DNA of 64,000 nucleotides, from positions 30,856,213 through 30,920,212 of the forward strand of contig OX387185.1 of assembly GCA_947561395.2 (NCBI GenBank), written 5' to 3'. The DNA is from Buxus sempervirens. Its lineage: Eukaryota; Streptophyta; Magnoliopsida; Buxales; Buxaceae. Within the stretch, counting starts at the first letter, position 1, and each line of letters begins with the position of its first letter. Position numbers and translations under genes: made by a program. Under the pieces are notes generated by a model, which saw only the letters and a program-made list of their open reading frames with translations, was not told the DNA's origin and did no database searches. Positions 34,881-47,424 of the stretch are shown here, in pieces.

Positions 34881-35322
34881 AGGATTTTATTACAATTCAA
34901 GAAATTGCAAAAACAATCTACATATAGCTCAAGAGACTAGAGGAGCACAAAGGTCTACATTGAACCTTCAAATAGGGATTTTATTGCACTCGACAAAACA
35001 ATCTTCTCATCTGAAACAACATGAAAGATAAAAGGTCAATGTATGAATAAACCATAATGGGCAGTCATAAGTAACTTAGCTGGTATTCACAAATCAGCAT
35101 GGACTATTGACTGATGTATTGCACATGGACACTGAATAAGGTAGATAGATTCATCTTAATTTGATACTGAATCATGTAAAGTAGAGACAAAATCCCTGCA
35201 AATAAAAATTTTATTCTATTGGATTGAAAGTAATAGAAATCTCATATATGTTACAGCAATGGAATTATATACATAAAATAAGACCTCAAGAAAAAACTGG
35301 GAACAAACATGACAAACTAAGA
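34881..35322. other. Unassigned sequence
   Basis: About 440 bp between the broken Tat-A LTR and solo LTR D. No coding capacity, RNA gene or repeat was recognised. Confidence 0.4.
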
Positions 35323-35327
35323 ACATG
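35323..35327 (+). repeat. Target-site duplication of solo LTR D, left copy
   Basis: ACATG, repeated at 37709-37713. Confidence 0.85.
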
Positions 35328-37708
35328 TGTAACGCCCTGGATCCAGGTTTACTTACCCACATAAACCCAAATCTGGTTTGTTAGGGAAAATGGCCCAAAA
35401 CACTATTCCAGACTTAAACAACTTCATTTATTATATCAGAGTGCGGATATAAGAACATCTTTCAGAAAGCGTGGAATTAAACTACCAAAATAATTCTTTT
35501 ATATTTCATCTATGAAGTCTGGAAAGGGTTCAACTAAATAACATAATTAACATCCACCATGAGTGTGGATTAAAGATACCAATCATCTTTTATAATGACA
35601 TCAAACTCCTTAATCAAAATACTGAAAATAATCCCTAAGAAAATAAATCTAAATGTCTCTCCATGTCCTACATAGGAATGAAATAGTCTTCTTGCTGGTA
35701 ATCACAATATTTCCCTGGTGTCTCTACCCTGGCAACGTCCTCTCCAGGAATATCTGAAAACAAAACCGATAAAACAATAATGTGAGAAGCAACATCTTAG
35801 CAAGTAGTCATGCAAATAGTTGACCACAATAAAATATGCAACGCTTAATCTGAATAATCACAATAAGAATCAAGACAACAATGAAATACAATTTGTCCAC
35901 CTCATGGGACTCATGAAATAGCATACCAGATAAAGAGAGTAGATATGTGCCAGTATGCTACCTAACCGAATTACGATGGACCAGCCGCCCTGCAGTCTGG
36001 CTATTCAACACCAACGGAAGAACCCAATCATGACATAGCATGTACGGTCCAACCAATCCAGGAGTGGGTAACGTAACGACTGACCAATCCAGGAGCGGTA
36101 CCATCATCGAGATGATGGAATGCCTCAGACATAGAATTCAAACCCCTCTAATACACATTTCAGTTACTAGCTATTCTATGGATCCATATAACCGCTAAGC
36201 CCACTCAAAAGTGAGAAAACCAACTAGGGTAATGGACATAATTATCAATAACACCCACCAAAATACAGAACCATATCTATAACCAAATCCGCCCATGCGG
36301 GATACAATAAAATCGGCACTAGCCTTGTCACACCAGTGACCCAAAACCAAACAGAATGTACCAAGTCATATGTCCAAAACTCCAGGTTTCAATGGGCCAA
36401 TATGTCCTGAATGTGTGTCGACTCCATCGATGCACACTATACCTTCATATCATCCAAATACAGGTGTATGAACTCACAAAACCAACCTTGGTTAAAAGTA
36501 AAATCTTTTGGAACAATAGAATCAAGTAAAGGTGCTTCTTTAGAAACATCTACCCAAAATCTTTATAAAATTTAATTTAAAACATCCGCCAATACAAACA
36601 CTTCCCGAATACCCCAATCTTGATGGTACATAGGCTAAAATTGAATACAACTACTTCCTTAGTGAAAACTATGTTGAAAAGTCAAGTTTTCCAAAATCTG
36701 ACAGACTGGTTGCTCGAGTGGCCAAGGCGCTCGATCGGCCTTACAAAACAGGTTATTTTAGGGTAGGTCGCTCGAGCGACTGTTCTAGCGGTAGTTCAAT
36801 CTAGGTAAAATTGCTCTTGGGTTTTCAACTATATACATAGATCGCTCGAGCGACTGCTCAGGCGGTCCGATAAGTGAAAAATCCGTAACTTTGCGAAATT
36901 CAAGAAAAATTCCACAACTCAATATTCAATGCATAAAAACCATTCTAAATCATTCTAAAATACATTATACACATGCTAGAACAATTCCCAACACATAAAA
37001 CATCATAAATAACGAAATCAACGCATCAAACATCGAATAACCATGAATATCATCTAAACACGAATTTAGATTTTATGCAAGCGTCAAGGGACTACTTACC
37101 TGGTTTTAGGAACTTAAATCTTCTCTAAGAGCCTCGAAATATCACCCCCAAAGTTTGCCAAACGATCCCAAGCAACCTCGATCATGTCTGGGTTAAAAAT
37201 CATACTTTTAAGACTCTTTAACATACGAAAATCTCCATAACAGAACTTGTATCTATTGGGCTCTTACCTGAGTTCTTTGTGCTAAAAAATCCTCTCTTTT
37301 ACTTCTCTAAGAAGGCTCCAACAGTTTTTAAGGGTTTAGGCTTGATCAAAAGGCAACTAGGAGAAGAAAAGTAGGAAACAAGCAAAACTCACGGCTCCTT
37401 CTAATGGCTTTTACTAATTTGCCCTTCCTTCATTAAACCCACTTAAATCAAACCATCTTATTCTTAAACCTACTCAATCCCTTGGGTCAACCCACTATCC
37501 TTGGGTTCGACCAATCTCTTTTATTCTCCTTGTTTATTTCTTATTTTATTCTTACTAATATAATATGATTGCACAATAATTAATATATTAAAATTAGATT
37601 TGATCAATAATTAAGAGCTCACCTTATATAGGCTCTCCTATCATATCCGGTTCATCTCCTACATATTATTAACCAATTAGTCTAGTTACTAAAATCTGGG
37701 ATTTTACA
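35328..37708 (-). repeat. Solo LTR D
   Basis: A 2381-bp LTR with TG/CA ends (plus-strand TGTAACGCCCTGG at the left, GGGATTTTACA at the right) and a 5-bp duplication ACATG. No internal region is present. On the minus strand it starts TGTAAAATCCCAGATTTTAG, close to the start of LTR E (53473), so D and E are members of one family or sister families. It holds a cluster of CTCGAG-centred palindromes at 36711-36854. The element family is not assigned, because no protein-coding part is present. Confidence 0.88.
36711..36854. repeat. CTCGAG-centred palindrome cluster in LTR D
   Basis: Perfect GTCGCTCGAGCGAC at 36767-36780 and near-perfect ATCGCTCGAGCGAC at 36841-36854. Weaker forms are at 36711-36720 and 36728-36737. 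LTR E has a matching cluster at 54654-54882. Confidence 0.85.
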
Positions 37709-37713
37709 ACATG
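37709..37713 (+). repeat. Target-site duplication of solo LTR D, right copy
   Basis: ACATG, matching 35323-35327. Confidence 0.85.
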
Positions 37714-39754
37714 AATCCATTGTGAATAATGTATAGACTTTCAACCTCTTGAGTGATCGTTAATTACAGTGCTGCAATGAGATATAATAGCATATCGATA
37801 TGCATTCACAAGGAATGGACACTGATAAACTCCGCATTACAGTTTTGGAACCAGGGATTGGAACTTGAACCTGCAAAAAGGCTAACATCAACAAACCGAA
37901 ACATAGATATAGAGTTATGGTTATCTGGTGAAACACTTGGTCGTAGGAACCAATTGAAACGGGTGTACTCTATATTGTTCCCAATTAATCTTCTTAAATT
38001 TTAGGCCAAATGCATTTGTCACACGACAACAAGTCTTTTGTGAATCCTCACACATTCATTTTAACATAGAAATTAAAACAAAAAAAATATTGAAAGTTGA
38101 ATCTCACATCACAAGATCTTTTTCATATGCTTAGAGCTTGTGTAGAGTGGAGAAATGTTTAGGAGGCCAAACCAAATGTTAAGTAGGTCATGTTGAGGAG
38201 GTCTAGAGGAAAATCAAATAGATTAGAAGAAGCATTTCTGGTGAAGTAAATTAGCTTGAGTATAAAAAAATGATTTTGAAGTCCAAAAGCCTGCACACAT
38301 CTCCCACATGGAATTCTGCATGCATTGAGAATGCGAGAGTTTGTTGTCTTCCCATGCTTCCTTTCAACTTCAATTATTAATATTTGACATATAATAAAAA
38401 TAGTGCCAAAAGAAGAATGCCTTATATGAAAATATGTTCTAGCAATGATGATTACTTGATGATGCCTTGTGATTCCTGTTCATCTCCTCCTGTTATTAAA
38501 CATCAGTCACAGGAACAAAACAAAAAAATGTAAAAGAAAATATTTCAATGAAAATCTTCCACTCTTGATAAAGTAAGGATTCATCACTATCGAAATAAAA
38601 AAAATTAATTTTTAATCTTTATAAAAGAACTACATAATCATATAAACAACTGATATGGCAACAGATTACTAAGATAACCATAGGAAAGAAAGTGACCCTT
38701 GTGAGTTGGGGTATTGATTTGAACAGTGGCAAATGAAATGAACATCAAATAAAAAATTGGTAGTTTGATTTGATTTTTATAGGGTGTTGCAGAAGTAGAG
38801 CTCATCTTTACAATTTTGTGGAAAATAACAAAACAGTATAATTAGATGTATTAAGTAAGATCCAATAAATTACCACTTTTATATTCCATTATTTTGCTTC
38901 ATGAAAGAGTGGGAGAAATAATTTGCAAATAAAGTGTAAGTAAAAGGAGTTACAAAAATATATTGCAGGTAGGAAGTATAAATTTGGAGAAAGTAATAGA
39001 ATTAATGAGACAGTAAGAATATAAATACAAAATACTTGGGTTCAAGAAAAATACCATTTTGCATGGATTGGATGTTATGAAAGATGACGAGCATAAAAAA
39101 GAAGGGAAATTAGGTAGATACAGAGTTGTAGATTTGAAAAAGTCTACATACATTAAGAGAGAAAAATACACACACAAAAAAATTTACATAGTAGCAAACA
39201 CTATGCACATTCAAAAAGAGATGTTCTAAAGCACTATATCATTCTATAAGGTTTCCTTCATTGCATTGACATTAATAGCTTTATTTCCAGTGTTGTTGAT
39301 GACAAGTTTCACATGGAAATGATAGATCTAGCGCAGAAATTTATGGATAACTTTTCTATCTCATTGATCTCATCCTGCATATAGTAAAAAATCATTGCGT
39401 TTAGTCGTAAAAGGTAATAGCATATATAATTTGAAATGTTTTACCTGTTCTTGAAGTTCCTACAGTTGTTCTACTATGCAAGTAAACATATCTTCAACAA
39501 GGTCTCCAAATATTGTAAATGGTATTACTCTAGTTGAATCTGTCATTTGACCTTGAAGCAAACACCCATATAATGAGAACAAAATGTTTTTAGGACTGGA
39601 AAAGAAAGTTGAGGATATAATATTTGATGTTTTTAAGATAGTTGAAAACATCAATGTATAAATATTTTAGTACCTTGATATGACAATCCAATCTTCAGTG
39701 TTACATTTTATGCAAAATAAAGTTGTTTCATGGTCTTTTGGGGAACTTAACTTG
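37714..39754. other. Unassigned AT-rich intergenic sequence
   Basis: About 2 kb without a supportable gene. Open stretches are short and AT-driven. No transposon ends or RNA genes were recognised. Confidence 0.4.
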
Positions 39755-39769
39755 CATTTACTGCATGTT
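39755..39769 (+). repeat. Target-site duplication of LINE d, left copy
   Basis: CATTTACTGCATGTT, repeated exactly at 47056-47070. Confidence 0.95.
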
Positions 39770-39941
39770 TTTTTTTTTTTTTTGGAAGGTAAGTCCAAAG
39801 TGTATTAATAAAACAGAAATTTACAATGAGGTGTCATCCTGGTTTAAACCAACCAGTGCCTTAAAGCAAGGCAAACAAATACAAGTGCCCCAACCGTGGG
39901 TAGAGAGCAAATACAACTAGAATAACTTAGTGTACCAGTTC

Positions 39942-42900
39942 TCAAGCCAATCTCCAGTTGCTCACTAGCTGCCTATGTAAAGGTGTGTCTGGTAGTCGGA
40001 CTCGATCCATATTGGCCTTTGTATGAATGTCAGAGATGATAGCATTCTCAAGTACTTGCCATGGAAGATAAGAATTTTGGAAGATCCGCCTATTTCTTTC
40101 TCTCCAGATATGGTACACCGCGGCTGCCAATGAAAGTTGGAGAAGCGAATGTGCTTTGGTATTTCCCACCCGAAGTGTTGCAATCCATTGCACAAGGTCC
40201 CTCCAAGGCTGGTTTGGACTGTGAACACAATTAAGTGACATGATACGACTCCAGATTTCCCTAGAGTAGTCACAAGCAAAAAATAGATGGTCGTGAGATT
40301 CATCTCTTTGTCTACAAAAGACACACTTGGGCTGTTGCACAATTCCCATTCTATGGAGCCGATCACATGTGAGAAGTCTTTGGTTTATGGCCAGCCACAA
40401 AAGGAAAGCATGTTTCGGGATGTGATTGTGGAACCATACCAAGTCATGCCACACAACTAAGGCCCTTCGAGCTTGTAAGCTTTGGTAGGCACTATTGATG
40501 CTAAAGAACCCTGTCTTTGAAGGTACCCAAAGCAAAACATCATCAATATCAGCTATTGGCTTGGGAAGCTGGTCAAGTTTGTCCCATACCTCAAGCAAAT
40601 CAAGGGACACAGCAACTGGTGGGTCCCAATCATCTCCTGCAATAATAGCACTCACCTTGGCGTTGCTTGGAAGCCCAGAATCATAAATAAGTCGTTGGCC
40701 ATAGGTTGAGTACAAAGGACCATCAGGATGCCAGTTGTCATACCACAACGATGTTTGTTGGCCACTATGAATCTTCCTCTTGACCTGCAAAGCCATATAA
40801 GACCGTGTTCGAAGCACTTTTCTCCATGCCCAAGAGCAAGTTGATGGTATGTTAAGGGTCCAGAAATTGCGATCCTTTACAAGGTACTTGTGTACCCATC
40901 TAACCCATAGGGAGTCATGGGAGGAGAGAATCTTCCAGGCATGCTTCATGGTGGCAGCTTTGTTCCATGTGTACAGGTTAAACAAACCAAGGCCTCCCTC
41001 CTTGCGTGGCGTGCAAACCACATCCCAACTTATGGGATTCATTTTATGCTTGAGCTGCGGCCCTGTCCAAAGGAATCTTCTACACATCTTTCCAAGCTCA
41101 TCAATCACTCCTTTAGGTAAGATAAAAGATGACATCCAATGGACTTTGATAGAAAAGAGAACAGCTTTAATGAGCAAGAGTTTACCCGCATACGAGAGGC
41201 ATCTTCCCTTCCATGATTGTGCCTTCATCTTGATTTGGTTTATGAGAGGTTCACAATCTCTCCAAGTGAGCTTTGTAGAGAGTAGGGGAAGTCCAAGATA
41301 TTTCACCGGTAGCTTGCCAAGGGGAAAACCTGTGAATGAACTCAATTCTTTCTGGTGGGTTTCATCAACCCCACTTAAGAACATGGCACTTTTTTGAGAA
41401 TTCACATGCAAATCTGTAAGACTTTGAAAGTCATGGAGAGCTTTCTGCAAGCAGGCTAATGATTCCTTATTAGCAGCACAGAAAAGGAAGAGATCATCTG
41501 CAAAGCATAAAAGTTTCAGGCCTACTGCTTCACATCTAAAGTGGTAGGAGAAGCCCCGGAGTGTATGTTGCTGTAGGACCATATTGAAGACCTCCATCAT
41601 CATCACAAACAAATAAGGCGATAGAGGATCACCCTGGTGAAGTCCTCTTGCTCCCTTAAAGAAACCCATTAGGCAGCCATTGATCATAACTGAGAAAGCT
41701 GGGGTAGATACACACTCCATAATCCAAGTGACAAAGCGGGTTGGAAATCCCATTCCAATGAGAATTTTCTTGATACTACTCCAAGAGATGGAATCAAAGG
41801 CTTTGCGAAGGTCCACTTTCAATGCACATTTTTTGTGGATGCTACCCAAGTGGTAATTGTGGAGTAATTCATGAGTGAGGAGAACATTTTCTGCACTGCA
41901 TCTTCGTGGTATGAAGGCCGACTAATAATCACCCACCAGGTCCCCAACAACTCTCCTCAGCCGGTTAGCTAAAATCTTAGAGATACATTTGTAGAGAGTA
42001 TTGACACAAGAAATCGGTCTGAAATCAGAAACCTTACTTGGATTGTGGCATTTGGGCACCAGAGTAATAGCCGAAGTGTTCCATTGCTTTAACAACTTGC
42101 CAGAATTGAAGAAGCTTAGAATTGCTTGGACGACATCATTTCCCACGATATCCCACGCTTTCTTAAAGAATTCCGGGGTGAACCCATCTGGTCCTGGGGC
42201 CTTGTCATCTTTCAAGGAAAAGAGAGTAGCTTTTACCTCATCAGAAGTTACCTCTTCCTTCAAGCTCTCCCCTTACTCAACAGTTACTCGTGCATCAAAC
42301 TCAGGCAATTCCATTGTGTTAGTATCGTGCCTTACCCCTAAGGTGGTCTGAAAATATTGTACAATGTGGTTGGACACCTCAGCTGGGTCACACAATTTCT
42401 GCCCCTCGTCATTCATTATACTAGATACCGTATTGGCTGCCCTTCTAGAGATCAAGGAGTTGTGGAAGAAAGCCGAATTCCTATCACCTTCCGCAAGCCA
42501 TTGCACCCTTGATTTCTGCCTTAGTTGGGACTCTTCTTGGCGAAGGCTTATAGATAATTGGTGCCTGAGGGATTTCTCTTGATGGAACAAGGCACTACTA
42601 TGCGGGTCATCATGCAAGCACTTCTGAACTTCAGCTAGATGTCTCCACAACTCATGGACCTGCGAAGTTATATCTGCAAATTTCAATCTCTTGCTCCATT
42701 CCCTTAGCTTAGCTTTGACTGATTGTAACTTCTTTGTCACTTTGTACATTGGGGTACCAGAAACGTCCACTGTCCATGCCTCCTCAACAAGCTGGAGAAA
42801 GTTCGGGTGAGAGGCCCAAAAGTTAAAGAATCTAAAAGGTTTCTTGCCTTGCTGCCTTTGAGGGAAGATTGTGACCAATAAGGGAGAGTGATCCGAGATG

Positions 42901-43565
42901 CCAGGATTAAGAACTTCAACCTCAAAAGGGCTGAAGCTAGCATGCCAGGGGAGGTTGACCAGCACTCGATCAAGCCTACATGCTATTCTTTGCTGGCCTT
43001 CACTCCGGTTACACCATGTATGGGAGAACCCTTTGGCCCTTAGCTCAACCAGGCCACATGCATCCACACAATCATTGAAGTCCTCTGTAGCTCTTGTGTT
43101 AATATGGTTGCCCCCATGCTTCTCGTCCGAAGTTCTAACACAATTAAAATCACCCAGAATTATCCATGGCTGTGTTGAAGAGGATATGGTTAGGTTCCTC
43201 CACAGTTGACGCCTTTCCAGCGCCTCATTCGATCCATACACAACAGTCAAAAAACAGCTCTTGTTTGCACTAATGATCTCTGCCAAGCAGTGGATGTGCT
43301 GGTTGCTACTTTGAACTTTGGACATCCTTATTTCATGAGGATTAAAAAGTATCCAAATTCGTCCTTTGAGAGCACAATCATAGTTGGTAATAAGTTCCCA
43401 ATGAGGAGAAATTAAGTTCTTAACAAGCTGGGCATTCACCTGTCTCACCTTGGTTTCAACAATAGCTAACGCACTAAGCTTTTTCATTGCTATAAGACTT
43501 CTTATCTCACACTGTTTGTCGGGGCTGTTCAAACCCCTAATGTTCCACATTGCTATATTAATCAT
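39942..43565 (-). pseudogene. LINE d ORF2: endonuclease, RT, zf-RVT; two stops
   Basis: ATG at 43565-43563; the nearby MWNIRGLNSPDKQ marks the endonuclease start. Blocks in order: LGDFNCVRTSDE, GISDHSPLLV, SRVQWLAEGDRN, DKAPGPDGFTPEFFKKAW, FRPISCVNTLYKCISK, the FADD box at about 41492-41504, LSYAGKLLLIKAVLFS, and zf-RVT CVFCRQRDESHDHLFFACDY. In-frame stops are TAA at 42275-42273 (after ARVTVE) and TAG at 41924-41922 (after VGDY, where Q is expected). The rest of the 1207-codon frame is open. Also one odd change: RGLHQGDP for the usual RGLRQGDP. Confidence 0.95.
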
Positions 43566-45408
43566 GAGAAAGTGCTTGGCTCCCATCCTTGCCCAGAACT
43601 GAGTCAACATGTTTGTAGCCCTTTGCATGCTTCATTGCAATCTCATCAACCAAAAGCTGTTTCTTTCTCTTATGCTTCTTCTTAGATGATGATTTGGAGG
43701 GTACACTGCCTTTACACGACTGCTGCAAATCAAGCAAATCAAATCTGTTTGGGGTTACTAGGATGGGGTCATGGGGTTCTGAAGCCCATTTCGTACCTTG
43801 CTCATTTCGTGCCTTGCTCCTGTCGATACCAATATCTTCTTGATTAGGTACCGTATCACCCTCCTTGTTGACACAGCTAGCATGGAGTTCAAAGCTGTTC
43901 TGATTCTCAACTCCGGTAATATTTCCTCCCAAAAGTGATGGGTGTCGGGTGGGGCTTATATGAGAGGTTTCCAACATAGAAGGGGCTTCTGATTCGCAAG
44001 GCAACCTTTGAGCATTGTTGCTTGTACATGCAGCTGGTTCAAGGTTAGAATCCATCCGGGCTCCATCATTACTACATGCACTTGCTTCCAGGGTAGATGC
44101 AGTGGCAAGGGCCAAGTTTTCCACTACGACCTCCTTGCCCTTTGAATTAAACGTCCTCCATTGCTCTTCACTGGCCGCCGTGGACATCACCAAAGGCGTC
44201 CCCTCTCCAACATCTATAACAGCATTATCTGTCTTTTCATGTTGATCTTGGACAACTCTCCCAGTAGGCACCCAAGTCTTGTGTGGGGCATGCGAGCATC
44301 GGCTCTCTAAGTGACCAAAGGAATTACATGCAAGGCATTTTTGTGGCTTCCAATCATATTCGATGTCAATCGTTATCACCTCATCGATATCACCTTCAGT
44401 TCCTTGAACATTGAGATATACATGGTTAGGGAATTCACATTCAAGATCAATCTCAACACACACCCTTGCATAATTCAATCGAGTTCTCTTCTCAGTGGCG
44501 TTGTCAAGGTACAAAGGTGTTCCAACCCCGCTTGCCAAGAAGCTCAGACCAGCAGGAGTCCAGTATTCCATAGGGATGTTAAACATCTTAATCCAAACTG
44601 GAATTTTTGTTAGAGTGGTCTTCTTCATCTGCATATTGGGCCTCCATTGTTGTAAAACCATCAAACGTCCAGCAAAGTGCCATGGTGCTTGATGAAGCAC
44701 CTTGTCTCTAGCACTGTCACTAGCAAATTGAAAGATGAAGAATTATTTACCAACTGTTGAGACTTGAACATTGCCCTCTCTGCCCCACATCCGCTCAGCC
44801 ATCCTGCTTACGACGGAAATAGGCAGAGATTTATCTAAGAAATGGCCAACTAAACTACCCTCCCAGACCTTTGCTCCTTCAGAAACAACTTCAGTTGGAG
44901 GTGTCACCATGATTTTTCCATCAACTAAGGAAGGGGGGTAGAAATGGAGCTTTGTCTTGGTACTGTCCCTCTGCCCAAACAGGGACGACCAGCTTCTATC
45001 ACCAACTTTGGGAGAAGCAAACCGAGCTTCATAAGATGGTTGACTTCTGGCTAAGTTGCCAGCCTGCACCGTAGGGTGTAGAGGAGGGTTCCGTATTGGA
45101 GGAGTCTCATGTCCCAAGGGATTTCCAGAAGAGGAAACAAACGGCTCCCTGGAGAAGGCATGCTCAGAATCCTTAACACCTTCGCATTGTCCATCAATTG
45201 TCCCTACTGTCCCTTCTGCAGCCCCAACTGAACCAAGCACAGACGATGCAGCTTTTGCTCCATCCATATCTGCCCCTATTGGTCCGATAACAGATGATGC
45301 AGCAGCAGGCCTGGTGGAACCAACGACAGTAGACTCGACCAGAAGAGAGTCAGAGAACCCCAAGTGGGGAAAACTCGCATGTGAGCTGATGAGAGGGCAA
45401 TCTGCCAT
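43558..45408 (-). pseudogene. LINE d ORF1: DUF4283-like RNA-binding protein with zinc knuckle; one stop
   Basis: ORF1 proteins of plant L1 elements bind element RNA. The frame is 616 codons from the ATG at 45408 (MADCPLISSH) to TAA at 43560-43558. The DUF4283-type region runs from about WSSLFGQRDS to RLMVLQQWRPNMQM and is followed by IPVWIKMFNIPMEYW. A zinc knuckle C-x2-C-x4-H-x4-C (CLACNSFGHLESRC) lies at about 44345-44300. The C-terminal part is low-complexity with a basic KKKHKRKK patch. One TAA at 44745-44743 sits inside the DUF4283 region. The stop overlaps the ORF2 start as ATGATTAA. Confidence 0.9.
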
Positions 45409-47055
45409 TGGTTGAAACCTATGCTTTCAACCGGGAACAAACCATGAGCATCCAGCGAGCCACAGAGCCACGGCCAGGAACCGGAGCCACGGCGAGGAAC
45501 AAATCCTGTTGCCACGAGAAGAATAATGATCTCCACCCACAGTAAACGGACAAGACCCCAAGGAGGAAGCTTAAGAACAATAATCTCATGAACAGGACCC
45601 CAAGGAGGAAGTCTAAGAACAATAATCTCACGAACAGTGATCTCCCAAGGAGTAAACAAAGGACAAAAGGCTTCACGACCTCGCAAACTAAGCTCCACGA
45701 ACGATAGATAACACGAACAGAAAATCTTCCTTAGATGAAAATTTCCACAGACAGATAATCTTCCCAGACAGATAACACGACCAGATAACTGCCTTAGCTG
45801 ATAATCTTCACAGACAGATAATCTTCACAAAATAAGAATCATCACGATAATCTTCGCAGACAGAATCTTCACAATACAAATAGACGCTCCGAAGGGAAAG
45901 GAAGCTCAGAACAGAAGCTCCGAAAGCGGACATTAAGTCCTTCACGAACGAACTCACGAACAGAAACGCCTTCACGAAACCAGCTCAAGCAGATCCGGAT
46001 AATACGAATCCGATAATACGAACTCCGGATAATACGAACTCCTTCAGGAAACCCAACTCTTTCACGAACCCAGCAAAAACCAGAGCTTAATGAAGCCTTC
46101 AAAGGATCACAGTCACCGCGAATGTCCACAGTCACGCCTGTCGCCACAGTCACCAAACAGTAGTACCGGATAGCACAGACCGAACCAGCTCGAGCAGATC
46201 CAAACAGTAGTACCGGGTAGCACAGACCGAACCAATCCAGATAAAACGAAGACCGGATAATACAAACTCCTTCAGGAAACCAACTCTATCACGAACCCAG
46301 AAAAAACCAAAGCTTCTTGAAGCCTTCAAAGAAGCACAGTCACCACAATAGCACAGTCACCACGAAGCACAGTCACCGCGAATGACCATAGTCACGACTG
46401 TCGCCACAGTCACCAAACAATACCACAATCGCCACAGTCACCAAACAATGGCACAGTCACCACGAAGCCTTGAACCCACTTCACCACGGATACCACGATC
46501 ACCACCACGACAGATACAGATAGATATCCGCCACGGCAGTCACGACCACGAACAGAAGTCACGACCACGAACAGACAAACAACCCCGAACAGAAGTCACG
46601 ACCACGAAGAACCAATGAGCAACCCCGAACAGAAGTCACCACAGTCACCCTTGCTCACAGCCACTGCGCAGTAGCACTAGTAACCGCCACGAAGAACCAA
46701 TGAGCAATACCCGAACACCACGAACCAGAAGCCACAACCCAGAATCTTGCTCACAAAAGCTTGCTCACGAACAGCATTTGCATGGAACCAAAAATCACGA
46801 ACTAGATTCACGAACCAGAAATCACAAACCAGGAGGTCAAACTTGCGCACGAACCAGAGGAACAGATGGAGGAAGGTGGAGGCTTAGGAGGTTCAGGTGG
46901 AGGTGGAGAAGGAGGTGGAGGAGGAGGTCAGGTGGTGGAGGAGGAGGTCAGGTGGAGGAGGTCAGGTGGTGGAGGAGGTCAAGTGGAGGTGGAGGTGGAG
47001 AAAGAGGTGGAGGAGGAGGTCAGGTGTAGTTCCATTAGGTCAGGTGGTGTAGTTC
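45409..47055 (-). promoter_or_regulatory. LINE d leader with local repeats
   Basis: The 5' UTR, which should hold the internal promoter, is made of locally duplicated blocks. Examples are a roughly 46-bp repeat with GACCCCAAGGAGGAAG near 45548 and 45597, ACAGACAGATAATCTTC copies near 45750-45860, a repeat with AGCACAGACCGAACCA near 46175 and 46219, and CACAGTCACCACGAAGCAC-type runs at 46330-46640. Its 5' end is a GGA/GGT-rich microsatellite on the plus strand (46862-47030). No conserved ORF is seen. Confidence 0.75.
46862..47030. repeat. GGAGGT-type microsatellite at the 5' end of LINE d
   Basis: Runs of GGAGGTGGAGGAGGTCAGGT-like units, strongly G-rich on the plus strand and C-rich on the element strand. 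It forms the first 170 or so bases of the element. Confidence 0.85.
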
Positions 47056-47070
47056 CATTTACTGCATGTT
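47056..47070 (+). repeat. Target-site duplication of LINE d, right copy
   Basis: Exact match to 39755-39769. Confidence 0.95.
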
Positions 47071-47424
47071 GTATACCAAAGTTTCTTCTTTAAATTAACA
47101 TCACTTACTGATCCATTTATCCAATGTAAAGAGTTCTGGAAAAAGTAAGTGTTTTGTAAGAATAAGAAAGAGAATAATAAGAGTTAACTTAATGCGGTCA
47201 TAATAACAAATAGTAAAACTATAAGAAAACACTTACCAATTCAGCAACATTTAGTAGATAGTAAATTGTAGTAACTGAAGGTAAATTTGAAGAACTTGAT
47301 GTAGCTTCATGAGTGCTGAATTTATTTTTGGTAATATTGATTAAAATATGTCTACTTTCACATGACCTGTAACCAAAGTACTTCATCTAAATTTCACATG
47401 ACCTGTAACAAAAGTCAGGGAGAT
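47071..47424. other. Unassigned sequence between LINE d and LINE e
   Basis: AT-rich, no gene. A short direct repeat with TTTCACATGACCTGTAAC occurs at about 47355 and 47393. Confidence 0.4.

Larger units (their letters stand above)
39770..47055 (-). mobile_element. LINE d: full-length L1-type element
   Basis: A 7286-bp minus-strand LINE with a 15-bp target duplication on both sides, an A-tail (T-run to 39783), a 3' UTR (39784-39941), ORF2, ORF1 and a 1.65-kb leader (45409-47055). It is the only complete LINE in the window and gives the reference layout for the truncated ones. Coding capacity is lost through three in-frame stops (one in ORF1, two in ORF2), with no frameshift seen. Confidence 0.95.

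Noticed and set aside
46700..47093. Glycine-rich protein (GGGGEGG repeats)
   Set aside because: It is a frame of the GGAGGT microsatellite at the 5' tip of LINE d.
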